A DNA stretch of 17,320 bases from JADJEI01 sp035328465 (GCA_035328465.1 DAOLIQ010000070.1:1-17320); one strand, 5' to 3'. Shown: positions 7,675 through 15,308, counted from the stretch's first letter. Notes: generated by a model not told the origin, from the sequence alone. Made by a program: numbers and translations.

Positions 7675-8229
7675 TTACATCGCATACTGCATTTGCAAAT
7701 AGAGCGAGTAGTAATTGGCAAGTGTATTATTAAATGTTAATCCGTATTCAATTCCCAAGCCTAACTTTATTCCTTTCAAATTAAAGTCGCGTAAATCCAC
7801 CCCGATTAAAACTGAGAGCACTGTTCCGTAATCCCACACATTTGTATCGCTGAAAATTCTATCATTAAGTGCAAGCAGTCCCACCCCCTCTTCAAGAAAA
7901 ATACTATGCTCGAAATATTGAGAAGTAATTCCTTTTAGATTAATTCCATTCAGCAGTGAATAATATTTATCTCTTGTATTTGGAAGTATTGCGTCAAAAT
8001 CCTGTGCATATAAAAAACTTAAACGCGGAGTAACGTTAGGAATAATTTCAAACCCGCTTTCGACAAAAATAGAAACATTGAAACTGCTCTGACTGAAAGA
8101 ATTGCCTGTAATTAAACCGCCGCCTGCGTAAATGCCTGCGCTAAAATCATTCTGGCAAAATATTTCTTTTGAATTAACACCAAGTAATATTAAAATTAGG
8201 CACAGAGTTATTGAATATTTTTTAGTCAT
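7675..8229 (-). CDS. Secreted, probably outer-membrane beta-barrel-like protein
   Basis: Beginning at the ATG at 8227-8229 the protein is 184 residues long and opens with a clear signal peptide (MTKKYSITLCLILILLG, cleavage likely after the EIFCQ region). The frame is open further upstream to 8382, but that extension overlaps the divergent nuclease gene and would bury the signal peptide, so I reject it. The mature part alternates polar and aromatic residues with glycine-rich turns (AGIYAGGGLITG near the start, LKGIKLGLGIEYGL near the end). This suggests amphipathic strands of a small porin-like or OmpA-like barrel. The C-terminus is YYSLYLQMQYAM rather than a terminal phenylalanine. I recognise no specific family; the barrel assignment is inferred from composition. 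Confidence 0.7.
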   Translation of the reverse strand: MTKKYSITLCLILILLGVNSKEIFCQNDFSAGIYAGGGLITGNSFSQSSFNVSIFVESGFEIIPNVTPRLSFLYAQDFDAILPNTRDKYYSLLNGINLKGITSQYFEHSIFLEEGVGLLALNDRIFSDTNVWDYGTVLSVLIGVDLRDFNLKGIKLGLGIEYGLTFNNTLANYYSLYLQMQYAM

Positions 8230-8288
8230 ATTTTTCTTTTGTTTTATTAGTAAAATAACTCGTATCTTAATTACATAAAAGGATAGAA

Positions 8289-8645
8289 ATGAAAGACAAA
8301 CTTTATCATTACAAAGCCATCGTAACATCTGTTTATGATGGTGATACCTGCACAGTTGATATTGATCTTGGTTTACACACATGGGTTAGGGGCGAGAAGC
8401 TGAGATTGGCGCGAATTGATGCACCGGAACTAAAAGGTAAAACACGCAGCAAAGGTTTAGCCTCTCGGGATTATTTGCGCAATATTATTCTTAATAAAGA
8501 AATTCTGATTGAAACAATTAAAGACGCAAAAGAAAAGTACGGAAGATATCTCGCCGAAATTTGGCTGGAGGATGGGGAAAGAATACTTCTAAACATAAAT
8601 GATGAATTAGTTAAAAACAGTTTTGCAGTTTATAGAAAGTATTAA
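8289..8645 (+). CDS. SNase-like (thermonuclease family) nuclease
   Basis: A compact 118-residue OB-fold nuclease. The staphylococcal nuclease active-site set is intact by motif alignment: D17/D19 in VYDGDT (Ca2+ binding), R39, D44 and E47 in LRLARIDAPEL, and R86 in KYGRYLAEIW. The expected activity is Ca2+-dependent cleavage of DNA and RNA to 3'-phosphate products. Unlike the classical secreted enzyme it has no signal peptide, so it is predicted to stay in the cytoplasm. The start has AAAGGA a few bases upstream. It lies 59 bases from the divergently transcribed secreted-protein gene and 5 bases before gldC, so it probably heads a short operon with GldC and a membrane protein; no shared function is obvious. 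Confidence 0.92.
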   Translation: MKDKLYHYKAIVTSVYDGDTCTVDIDLGLHTWVRGEKLRLARIDAPELKGKTRSKGLASRDYLRNIILNKEILIETIKDAKEKYGRYLAEIWLEDGERILLNINDELVKNSFAVYRKY

Positions 8646-8650
8646 TTAAA

Positions 8651-8989
8651 ATGAATAAAACATCTGAAATAAAAATTACAGTTGAGCTTGATGAAAAAAA
8701 CATGCCTCTAAAAATTAACTGGTCAGCTACTGATGCAGGATTTGATGGAAACCGCGAAGCAAAAACATTAATTTTGTCATTGTGGGATCCGCAGGAAAAA
8801 CTCACCCTTGCAATTGACTTGTGGACAAAGGATATGATGGTAGCTGATATGTATTTACACTATCAGCAAATTTTTCAGAAGATGGCAGAGACATTTCAAT
8901 CATCGACGAACAATATCGAGGCAGCAGAGATGATTAGAAAATTTGCCAGAGAGTTTTCGAAGAAATTGGAAGAGGACAAAAAGGTCTAA
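8651..8989 (+). CDS. gldC: GldC-like protein (gliding motility family)
   Basis: A soluble protein of 112 residues matching the GldC family across its length. Diagnostic parts are SEIKITVELDEKNMPLKINWSATD near the start (positions 5-28), LILSLWDPQEKLTLAIDLWTKDM in the middle (about 40-62) and the C-terminal helix with ETFQSSTNNIEAAEMIRKFA. In Flavobacterium johnsoniae GldC contributes to gliding and is encoded next to gldB. Here gldB and every other gld or spr gene are absent from the neighbourhood. Such stand-alone GldC homologues are found in bacteria not known to glide, so the role may differ from motility. Translation starts 5 bases after the nuclease stop without a visible Shine-Dalgarno sequence, consistent with coupling. 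Confidence 0.88.
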   Translation: MNKTSEIKITVELDEKNMPLKINWSATDAGFDGNREAKTLILSLWDPQEKLTLAIDLWTKDMMVADMYLHYQQIFQKMAETFQSSTNNIEAAEMIRKFAREFSKKLEEDKKV

Positions 8990-9021
8990 TTTAAAAGTTA
9001 ATAATAATTTTAGGAGTTAAC

Positions 9022-9438
9022 ATGTTCATTACTCTGTTAATCATAAACTTCTTGCTTGCGTTTGCAGTCTGTTCAATTATTGCATTCATATTTAAATCTT
9101 CAATCAATAAAATTCTTCATCGCTTAGTCAGCGAAGATATTTACTCAGCCTGGTCGAAGTATATATTATTTGCTATCTACGTTGTAGGAATATCGGGTGG
9201 GGTGCGCGTGTGGGCATTAGAAAAATATATTATTCCTGATGTTAAAGGTGCAGAAGTAATAAAACTCACAACCGAGCACTGGGTACTTGAAGTTTACCGA
9301 ACCATGATTGATACTCTTCAAAGCGTGGCATGGATGCTTTTATTGTTTTTTATTTTTGCACTAATTGCTTATGTAATAGTTCGCGGACTTGAACTAAGAA
9401 AACAATCCCGTCAGCAAGATTCAATTGATCAGAAATAA
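9022..9438 (+). CDS. Small membrane protein of unknown function
   Basis: A 138-residue protein that I do not recognise. It has three hydrophobic segments (about 3-24, 46-63 and 101-121), a charged loop between the second and third (64-98), and a basic, glutamine-rich C-terminal tail. The start is well supported by AGGAG five bases before the ATG. It lies 32 bases after gldC and is probably co-transcribed with the nuclease and gldC. It converges on the lipoprotein gene with only 15 bases between stops. The conserved-looking SGGVRVWALEKY stretch after the second helix could be useful for homology searching. No catalytic motif is visible. Confidence 0.8.
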   Translation: MFITLLIINFLLAFAVCSIIAFIFKSSINKILHRLVSEDIYSAWSKYILFAIYVVGISGGVRVWALEKYIIPDVKGAEVIKLTTEHWVLEVYRTMIDTLQSVAWMLLLFFIFALIAYVIVRGLELRKQSRQQDSIDQK

Positions 9439-9453
9439 ACCTGATTTGAAATA

Positions 9454-10434
9454 TTATTTATTAAACCATGAACTTGATAATTCATTATTCTTAAAAAAGT
9501 CGTGCATAATATTTCCTAGCTTTGAATAGCCCTGATCGCTCGGGTGCATTCCATCCTCGTCATTAAAATCAGCTCGCGCCCATGTTAACCCATCACTTCG
9601 GGGATTTAGACCATCAGCCCATGTGTATGGTCCCCAAACAATAATCGGAGATTTTACCTCACCCTTAGCAGGATCGAAATTCAGTTCGGCTGCTCCGTTC
9701 ATCTGATCTTCGATAAGCCAGCGAACAGCAAAGGCACTTTCATAAGCATAAGGTTCCGGGTTCGATGCATTCGGCATGGAGTAGCCTGCATACTCCCGGC
9801 TTGTCAGATAAGCAATTCTAATGTTTGGATATTTTGATTGCAAAGTATTTAGAACAGTCTGAATATATCCTTGCAAATTTTTTGCTGAAGTTGGAAACGG
9901 TTCGACGGGATCACGATAGGCAAGATAAATCCATGCAATTTGCACCTGGGCGGGGGTTAGGTTTTGCTGTGACAGTTTTGCTTCTAACTTTTCCCAATCC
10001 TGTCTATCGTCTGTTGCCCATTCAATTGCGTCATGCCCAACCTGTGCACCATTTAATAAAAACAATTCCGGTGCTTTATCAGGATCAGTGTTCGATATGG
10101 CTTGAAATTTTTCGAACGAGTAAAAAGTGTTTGACATTCCTATCGAAATCATTACCACCTTCCCGGAAGCTGAGGGGTTACCTGAAGCATCAAGCGGTTC
10201 AATTTTAGCGATCTCATTTAGTGCGGCTGCTTTATGAGTAGATGGGATTTCGTTTGACCAACTACCATAAAGACCTCCCGCTTCACTTTTGTATTCATTT
10301 GGTGGAACTAAATCTATTAACGGAGTTGCACTAAATGGTACGGTGGGAGTGACTGGATTTGAACTATCACTGCTGCAAGATGTTAAAATAAGTGTATTAA
10401 CTACTAGAATCGTGTAAATGATATAATATTTCAT
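9454..10434 (-). CDS. SGNH-hydrolase-like lipoprotein
   Basis: A 326-residue exported lipoprotein. The signal peptide ends in the lipobox LTSC, giving lipidated C20, followed by a serine- and proline-rich linker to about residue 35. The catalytic domain carries SGNH-hydrolase features: a nucleophile block with ISIGMSNT (S101), an asparagine/glycine block LLNGAQVGHD (N128), and near the C-terminus DEDGMHPSDQGYSKLG, which supplies the D294/H297 pair. The block II glycine is not obvious, so the tetrad is incompletely identified. The expected reaction is ester hydrolysis, possibly deacetylation of a surface polysaccharide, but the substrate is unknown. GGAA lies upstream of the ATG. The gene is divergent from the SDR gene across a 247-base spacer containing the repeats at 10510-10571. 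Confidence 0.8.
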   Translation of the reverse strand: MKYYIIYTILVVNTLILTSCSSDSSNPVTPTVPFSATPLIDLVPPNEYKSEAGGLYGSWSNEIPSTHKAAALNEIAKIEPLDASGNPSASGKVVMISIGMSNTFYSFEKFQAISNTDPDKAPELFLLNGAQVGHDAIEWATDDRQDWEKLEAKLSQQNLTPAQVQIAWIYLAYRDPVEPFPTSAKNLQGYIQTVLNTLQSKYPNIRIAYLTSREYAGYSMPNASNPEPYAYESAFAVRWLIEDQMNGAAELNFDPAKGEVKSPIIVWGPYTWADGLNPRSDGLTWARADFNDEDGMHPSDQGYSKLGNIMHDFFKNNELSSSWFNK

Positions 10435-10509
10435 TTCAATTTCCGTTTTAAAAATGTTTCCTTAATAATTATTGATTTGAGCTATAAAAAATTAGTTCTA
10501 ATAATATTA

Positions 10510-10571
10510 TTGTCAAATGACAAAAGAAGTACCTTTTTGAAATAACGATACCTTTTGTTTATCAATGACAA
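10510..10571. promoter_or_regulatory. Cluster of inverted and direct repeats in a divergent promoter region
   Basis: TTGTCA-AA-TGACAA (10510-10523) is a perfect inverted repeat. ATGACAA occurs again at 10565-10571, and both copies are preceded by TCA. In between, ACAAAAG (10520-10526) pairs with CTTTTGT (10552-10558) and GTA (10529-10531) with TAC (10549-10551), enclosing the direct repeats TACCTTTTT and TACCTTTTG 19 bases apart. It sits between divergent genes (SGNH lipoprotein and SDR), so an operator is possible. The rest of the 247-base spacer is AT-rich and shows nothing else convincing. Confidence 0.35.
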
Positions 10572-10681
10572 GAGCTGTAAGTATGCATTTCTCATTTTGT
10601 ATTTACCGTTGATGTAAATTAGAAGAATTATTTTTTATAAAAATTTATATTACAATTGAAAAAATAAAGATTGATACAAAA

Positions 10682-11317
10682 ATGAAACTTCTAATTATTG
10701 GTGCAACTGGCGGAACCGGACGGGAACTCGTTAAGCAAGCTCTAGAACTCGGGCACAAGATAACTATCCTGGTTCGAAATTCTGAAAAAGTTTTAACAGT
10801 CCACCCCAGCCTTCAAGTGATAAACGGAAATGTTCTGAATATTAAGGAAGTCGAGCAGGCAGTTAGTGGGCAAGATGCAGTAATATCTTCACTCGGTCAT
10901 AAACGATTTTTTATCAAGACAAATATTCTTTCTGAAGGAACAAAAAACATCATTGCTTCGATGGAGAAGCAGAATGTGAAAAGGTTTATCTGTATCACAA
11001 CTCTCGGGATAAATGATAGCCGCTTCAGACTTGGATTATATTACACGCTGTTCACAATACCAATAATTCTATTCTTTTACTTTCGTGATAAATCGAAACA
11101 AGAAAAGCTAATTATGAACAGCAAGCTTGACTGGACAATCGTTCGTCCGGGACAATTGACAAACAGTAAATTAACCGGCGAATATCAGGTTGGAAATAAT
11201 GTCGGAAATTATTTTATAACAAAAACAATTTCGAGGGCAAATGTTGCTCATTTCATACTTAGCCAATTATGCGATAAAACTTTTTTCCATAAAAAAGTTG
11301 GAATTGTGAATCGTTAG
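10682..11317 (+). CDS. NAD(P)-binding atypical SDR / NmrA-like protein
   Basis: A cytoplasmic Rossmann-fold protein of 211 residues. The dinucleotide-binding loop is GATGGTG (7-13) at the end of the first strand, and VRN after the second strand is compatible with NADP preference. The segments ICITTLGINDSR and WTIVRPGQLTNSKLTGEY are typical of atypical SDRs annotated 'NAD(P)H-binding' or NmrA-like. These often act as epimerase/reductase-like enzymes or redox sensors, and many have lost the catalytic Tyr-xxx-Lys. No clear YxxxK motif stands out here. The protein is slightly short for the family. It is followed 50 bases later by a VOC gene on the same strand. Substrate unknown. Confidence 0.85.
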   Translation: MKLLIIGATGGTGRELVKQALELGHKITILVRNSEKVLTVHPSLQVINGNVLNIKEVEQAVSGQDAVISSLGHKRFFIKTNILSEGTKNIIASMEKQNVKRFICITTLGINDSRFRLGLYYTLFTIPIILFFYFRDKSKQEKLIMNSKLDWTIVRPGQLTNSKLTGEYQVGNNVGNYFITKTISRANVAHFILSQLCDKTFFHKKVGIVNR

Positions 11318-11367
11318 CCCTGATATTTAATCATTGCATTTAAATTTTATTTTAAATAGGATTCAAA

Positions 11368-11916
11368 ATGAATATACTTCAAAAGATCTTTTATAAAGTG
11401 ATTTTGGCATTTGTAGTGTATTGTGGGTTCACTCTACCTCAAAACCAGACCGAAATAATTTCTAAACAAAATCAATCCGAACAAGTAGAGGAAATAAGAA
11501 TGAAAAAAGTTATTGGAATTGGCGGTATCTTTTTCAAAAGCAAAGATCCCGAAAAAATTAAACAATGGTACAACTCGAACTTAGGATTGGCAACTAATGA
11601 ATATGGTTCGCTTTTTGAGTTTAGAAATTCCGATCCTCCTTCCGAAAAAGTATATGCGCAGTGGAGTCCCTTTAAGGAGGACACAAAATATTTTCTTCCA
11701 TCCGAGAAAGATTTTATGATCAATTTCAGAGTTGAAAACTTAGAGCGGCTTGTTGAAGAGCTTAAGTCTAATGGTGTTACTGTGCTTGATTCTATTGAAG
11801 AATATGAATATGGAAAGTTCGTTCACATAATTGATCCGGAAAACAATAAAATTGAATTATGGGAACCTGTAGACAGTGTATTTACAAATTTATATGAAGG
11901 AAAGACTACAAAATGA
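11368..11916 (+). CDS. VOC-family (glyoxalase/bleomycin-resistance fold) protein with N-terminal hydrophobic extension
   Basis: Residues 45-182 form a single VOC module with its beta-alpha-beta-beta-beta units: GIGGIFFKSKDPEKIKQWYN at the start and IIDPENNKIELWEP near the end, where the glutamate of IELWEP is a usual metal ligand. The first-strand ligand, commonly H or Q, appears to be replaced in IGGIFF, so catalytic activity is uncertain. The first 44 residues contain a hydrophobic run (FYKVILAFVVYCGF) resembling a signal peptide. Two starts are plausible: 11368, with AGGA upstream and this leader, and an internal ATG at 11500, with GAGG upstream, giving a cytoplasmic 138-residue protein. 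The stop overlaps the next gene as ATGA, implying coupling to the DinB-like protein. Confidence 0.82.
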   Translation: MNILQKIFYKVILAFVVYCGFTLPQNQTEIISKQNQSEQVEEIRMKKVIGIGGIFFKSKDPEKIKQWYNSNLGLATNEYGSLFEFRNSDPPSEKVYAQWSPFKEDTKYFLPSEKDFMINFRVENLERLVEELKSNGVTVLDSIEEYEYGKFVHIIDPENNKIELWEPVDSVFTNLYEGKTTK

Positions 11917-12407
11917 AAAAAAATAATTATCGAATCGGCGCTTTAGGTGCAATAACAGATATTTATCAAAATGCAGTCGATGAATATGTTGACGTACTAA
12001 AACGTACTTCTCAAAAAGAATTTCTAACTATTGTTGATAAAGAAACAAATGATGAAGATTGCAGGTCAATTCAAACAATAACACGACATGTAATTCGCAG
12101 CGGATATGGTTATGCCGGTTATATTTTGAAGGCGTTAAATTTAACGGTTGAAAGTCCAAACGCAAATGAAATGAAATTAGAATCAACTGAAGAAGCAATC
12201 CGTGAAATATATAATATGTTTTATTTCAATATTACAAATCTGTACGATCTAAATCGTGAATTGATTGAAAATAATCTTGGCAAAATAAAATTTATGACGC
12301 GCTGGAACGAGGAATATAATTTTGAACAAATACTTGAACATGCTGTAATGCATATCCTTCGGCACAAAAGACAGATAAATAAATTCTTAGTGAAGCAAAT
12401 CAGTTAA
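11913..12407 (+). CDS. DinB-like four-helix-bundle protein
   Basis: A 164-residue, mostly helical protein with the histidine layout of the DinB/YfiT superfamily: H59 in TITRHVIRS and a C-terminal helix with H143, H147 and H151 in EHAVMHILRHKRQI. In this superfamily three such histidines bind a divalent metal, and some members are thiol-dependent transferases (bacillithiol or mycothiol). The start codon overlaps the stop of the VOC gene (ATGA at 11913-11916), so the two are translationally coupled. VOC and DinB-fold proteins both include thiol-linked detoxification enzymes, which makes a shared small-molecule role plausible but unproven. The name refers to fold similarity, not to DNA polymerase IV. 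Confidence 0.75.
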   Translation: MKKNNYRIGALGAITDIYQNAVDEYVDVLKRTSQKEFLTIVDKETNDEDCRSIQTITRHVIRSGYGYAGYILKALNLTVESPNANEMKLESTEEAIREIYNMFYFNITNLYDLNRELIENNLGKIKFMTRWNEEYNFEQILEHAVMHILRHKRQINKFLVKQIS

Positions 12408-12444
12408 GAAATATTTAAATACGAGAGAAAAGAAATACGTTCTT

Positions 12445-12501
12445 AAATAAAAAAGCTGAAGATATTTATATTCAAAAAGATGGACATATTATCTTCAGCT
12501 T
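12445..12501 (-). terminator. Intrinsic terminator of the S46 peptidase gene
   Basis: A perfect 12-base stem, AAGCTGAAGATA (12453-12464) with TATCTTCAGCTT (12490-12501), encloses a 25-base loop. Read on the minus strand the stem is followed by a run of six T and more T-rich sequence (to about 12445), starting about 20 bases after the peptidase stop. The loop is longer than usual. On the plus strand no T-run follows, so it serves the DinB-like gene less well. Confidence 0.75.
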
Positions 12502-12522
12502 ATTAAATTAAAATGTGATTAC

Positions 12523-14679
12523 TTATTCGGTAATCTTTCCATTCTTCAATTCGTTACTAAGACGGGTAGCATTGTAAATAACTTTTATCGCTTCCATCAT
12601 ACCGGAAGAATGCACAGATACCGTTCTGTTTTTTTCAGTACGGAAAATAAAATCTCCCGGTAAGCTTTCGATGTTGCCGTCAAAGGCTAAGCCCACAATC
12701 TCACCATTCATATTTATCACGGGGCTGCCTGAATTACCGCCGATAATATCATTTGTCGAAACAAAATTAAATGGAGTGCTTAAGTCAAAATCTGCCGGAG
12801 GATTTTTCCATCGGTCAGGCAAACTCCATGGATATTCTTTATTAAAGGCATAGTAACGATCATACATTCCGTAGAAAGTTGTATATGCTGGAGCTTGCGT
12901 TCCGTTATAAGGAAATCCCTGAACGACACCATCAGCAATCCTTAAAGTAAAAGTTGCGTCAGGTGGGATTGAAGTGCCATAAACTTCGAACACAGCTTTA
13001 CCTAATTTCTGATTATAAATTTCTTCTTCGCCAAGAAGTTCATCAGATTTTGCTTTAAGTTCGGAAGCTTTTTCTTCGGAGTTTTGGAGGAAATAAATGA
13101 ATGGATCGTCAGAGTTCAATATTGCATCACCGCCTTGTTCAATAAGTGATTTTAGTTTATCAATATTAGTCAGATAAGAATTTTCGAGAATATATTCAAC
13201 AGCTTCTTTTCCTTTTAAGCCATTGGTAATTTTTTTAAGCAAAGGATAATCAACTCCGACAAGTTTTTGCATTCTTGTAATTTGATTTTCTAAAAGCATC
13301 CTGTTCATTTCAAAATCAAAATCTTCAGGAATCAAAGAATTGATTGTGTTTTGAAGTTCTTCACCTTTGTAAAGATCATCACGCTGATCTTCGGGAAGAT
13401 TGAGTTCGTTGGCAAGTTCAATAACATCTTGAGCAATGAAAAAGTACTGAGTGCTTGTAAATCTGTTTTGGTTAAGAATAAAAAGTTCATTTGAAATTTT
13501 TCTGAGCTCATTTCTTATTGATTCAATTTTATCCCATGAATCGCCGTATTTTTCTTTCAAATCAGAATCAGACAATACAGCATTTTTAAAATTCTTCTCA
13601 AAATCTTTTTTACGCTGCATCATAACCGGGTCATTTAACCCATCCATTCTGCCGTAATAGGATTTAAGACCGTTAGAAAAATTAAAAGCCATATCCTGAA
13701 GTTCCATTTTATTTTCAGGATGAAGTTCTATCATTTTGGTGTAAGTGTTGTACAAGTCTTTTAGAATATCAATCGTTCTTGGATATTGAATATCTCTGAA
13801 ATACTCTAACTGCGCTACAGTTTTTAATCTGGTTGTATTGCCCGGATTTCCAACAACAAAAATTGGCTCACCGACTGCTGCACCGTTTGAACTCCATTTA
13901 AAATAGTTATCTGTCTTAAGAGGATTTCCGTTTTCATCATAAACACGGAAGAAAGTACAATCAAGATTAAAACGCGGATAAGTAAAGTTATCCGGGTCAC
14001 CGCCAAAAAATCCAATTTGATCTTCAGGAGCAAAAACTAAACGAACATCATTATATCTTTTGTATCCGTAAAGTGAATACTTCCCGCCATAATAAAGTTC
14101 AGTGACAGAAACTTCAAGTCCGGTTGCTTCAGCTTCACGGTTCTCAATCGAAGCAATAACACTATCCTTTAATTCTAATTGACGCTCGTAAGTTTCGCCT
14201 TCATCAATCGCATCTTGAATTTCATCAGTAACATCCTGAACTAAAACTAATTGATCTACAAAGAGTCCAGGCACAGGTCGTTCATCAGCTAAAGTTTGCG
14301 CCCAAAAACCCGTCTCGTGTAAGTTCTCACCTTCTTGTGAGATCTCAGTTACACTTTGCCGTCCGCAATGATGATTTGTCATCACCAACCCATCAGCAGA
14401 AACAAAAGACGCTGAACAATACGAAGCAAATCGAAGCGCTGACATTCGTACATTATCTAACCATTGCTGATCGGGCGAAAAGTTATATGCTTCTTGAAAA
14501 TAATCTAATGGCGGGTATTCAAACGTCCACATTTTACCGGTGTCAAATCTACCAGCTTTTACCGTATCAAAGTCAACACTTTGATAAGTTTGTTGAGCAG
14601 GAACGGTCTGAATAAAAAGCAAAGTGAAAAACGAAATTAGAAAGAAAATTTTAAATGATTTAGAAATAAAAAATTTCAT
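12523..14679 (-). CDS. S46-family dipeptidyl-peptidase, DPP7-like
   Basis: An exported 718-residue serine peptidase that removes dipeptides from the N-terminus of peptides, probably in the periplasm. A signal peptide covers about residues 1-29 (…LLFIQTVPAQQ). The chymotrypsin-like triad is visible: H104 in MTNHHCGRQ, the aspartate in FFGGDPDNFTYPR (about 228-230), and S650 in IIGGNSGSPV. Length and motif spacing match Porphyromonas DPP7 and DPP11, with the large helical insertion between Asp and Ser. Eighteen residues after the catalytic serine lies G668, the position that is glycine in DPP7 and arginine in acid-specific DPP11, so a preference for non-acidic, probably hydrophobic P1 residues is predicted. 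AAAGGA lies six bases before the ATG. Confidence 0.95.
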   Translation of the reverse strand: MKFFISKSFKIFFLISFFTLLFIQTVPAQQTYQSVDFDTVKAGRFDTGKMWTFEYPPLDYFQEAYNFSPDQQWLDNVRMSALRFASYCSASFVSADGLVMTNHHCGRQSVTEISQEGENLHETGFWAQTLADERPVPGLFVDQLVLVQDVTDEIQDAIDEGETYERQLELKDSVIASIENREAEATGLEVSVTELYYGGKYSLYGYKRYNDVRLVFAPEDQIGFFGGDPDNFTYPRFNLDCTFFRVYDENGNPLKTDNYFKWSSNGAAVGEPIFVVGNPGNTTRLKTVAQLEYFRDIQYPRTIDILKDLYNTYTKMIELHPENKMELQDMAFNFSNGLKSYYGRMDGLNDPVMMQRKKDFEKNFKNAVLSDSDLKEKYGDSWDKIESIRNELRKISNELFILNQNRFTSTQYFFIAQDVIELANELNLPEDQRDDLYKGEELQNTINSLIPEDFDFEMNRMLLENQITRMQKLVGVDYPLLKKITNGLKGKEAVEYILENSYLTNIDKLKSLIEQGGDAILNSDDPFIYFLQNSEEKASELKAKSDELLGEEEIYNQKLGKAVFEVYGTSIPPDATFTLRIADGVVQGFPYNGTQAPAYTTFYGMYDRYYAFNKEYPWSLPDRWKNPPADFDLSTPFNFVSTNDIIGGNSGSPVINMNGEIVGLAFDGNIESLPGDFIFRTEKNRTVSVHSSGMMEAIKVIYNATRLSNELKNGKITE

Positions 14680-14819
14680 AAAAATTCCTTTGGTTTAATG
14701 AAAATTGATTGGAAATAATTTGAAAGAAGATTCTACAATTCGAAATAGTAAATCGATTAGGCAAAGCAATACATCCCCTGGTTAAAAGTAAAATAAGTTG
14801 AAAATAAACGTTGAGCTGC

Positions 14820-15128
14820 TCAGATGTAAGACTCGGGTTGATATAATGGTTCAACTTCCCATTCGTCTTCAATCGTTCCTATGCAGTGCGAACATTTAGG
14901 AACAGTAAAAACAACCTTTTCTTCACTTGGATTAGCTCTAACAAAATTCAACACTGTCCTGCAGCTTGAACATTGCACAATATGCGAAGTTGTCGTTTTC
15001 CTGCTGCAATCCGGACAAATAAATCCAAGATCGCCAGGAGTTTCCTCTGGGTTCACCAAGAAAATTGAATTGCATCTGGAATTATTACACTTTGCGAAAT
15101 GCCATTTAATTGTATCTGAATTTGCGAT
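14820..15128 (-). CDS. Two-ribbon zinc protein, apparent ATC start
   Basis: A small acidic protein with eight cysteines arranged as two zinc ribbons. Counting from an initiator at 15126-15128 (102 residues), C14-x4-C19 pairs with C38-x2-C41, and C53-x2-C56 with C79-x2-C82. The frame stays open to a TAG at 15183-15185 but contains no ATG or GTG. The first TTG (15057-15059) would delete C14 and C19 and break ribbon 1. At 15135-15140 an AAGGAG lies six bases before an ATC codon that begins a natural-looking N-terminus (M/I-ANSDTIKWHFAKC). I therefore place the start at ATC, with the TTG-started 79-residue form (14820-15059) as the alternative. Function unknown; it lies upstream of the peptidase gene and divergent from the mutase gene. 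Confidence 0.65.
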   Translation of the reverse strand: MANSDTIKWHFAKCNNSRCNSIFLVNPEETPGDLGFICPDCSRKTTTSHIVQCSSCRTVLNFVRANPSEEKVVFTVPKCSHCIGTIEDEWEVEPLYQPESYI

Positions 15129-15134
15129 AAGATT

Positions 15135-15140
15135 CTCCTT
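15135..15140 (-). promoter_or_regulatory. Ribosome-binding site deciding the zinc-ribbon start
   Basis: AAGGAG on the minus strand, six bases from the ATC at 15126-15128 and more than 70 bases from the first TTG in frame. It is a strong match to the anti-Shine-Dalgarno sequence at ideal spacing, and it is the main reason for proposing a non-canonical start. Confidence 0.55.
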
Positions 15141-15308
15141 AAAAATTTTTATTGCAAATTTAATCAGAGTATTGGTAAATGTCTATTGAAAAAAAAATCA
15201 CCACTAACTTTTTCTCTGATTGTCCCGAACTCATTTTTTTATAAATTGAGCACCGATTTTATAAAGAATACGAATATTTCCTTCTTGTTAAATTTTAATG
15301 GAGAAAAA

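Noticed and set aside
8230..8382. Upstream extension of the secreted protein gene
   Set aside because: It overlaps the divergent nuclease gene, has a composition unlike coding sequence (Cys- and His-rich), and would place the signal peptide inside the protein.
10500..10511. AATAATATTATT perfect palindrome
   Set aside because: It is made only of A and T in an AT-rich spacer, so it is expected by chance.
13824..14033. Open frame within the peptidase gene on the same strand
   Set aside because: It lies in another frame of a complete, motif-rich S46 gene, and I see no family signal in it.
15186..15308. TTG-started N-terminal extension of the phosphohexomutase
   Set aside because: The ATG at 15309 has a good GGAG upstream and gives the normal family N-terminus; the added residues do not fit the family.
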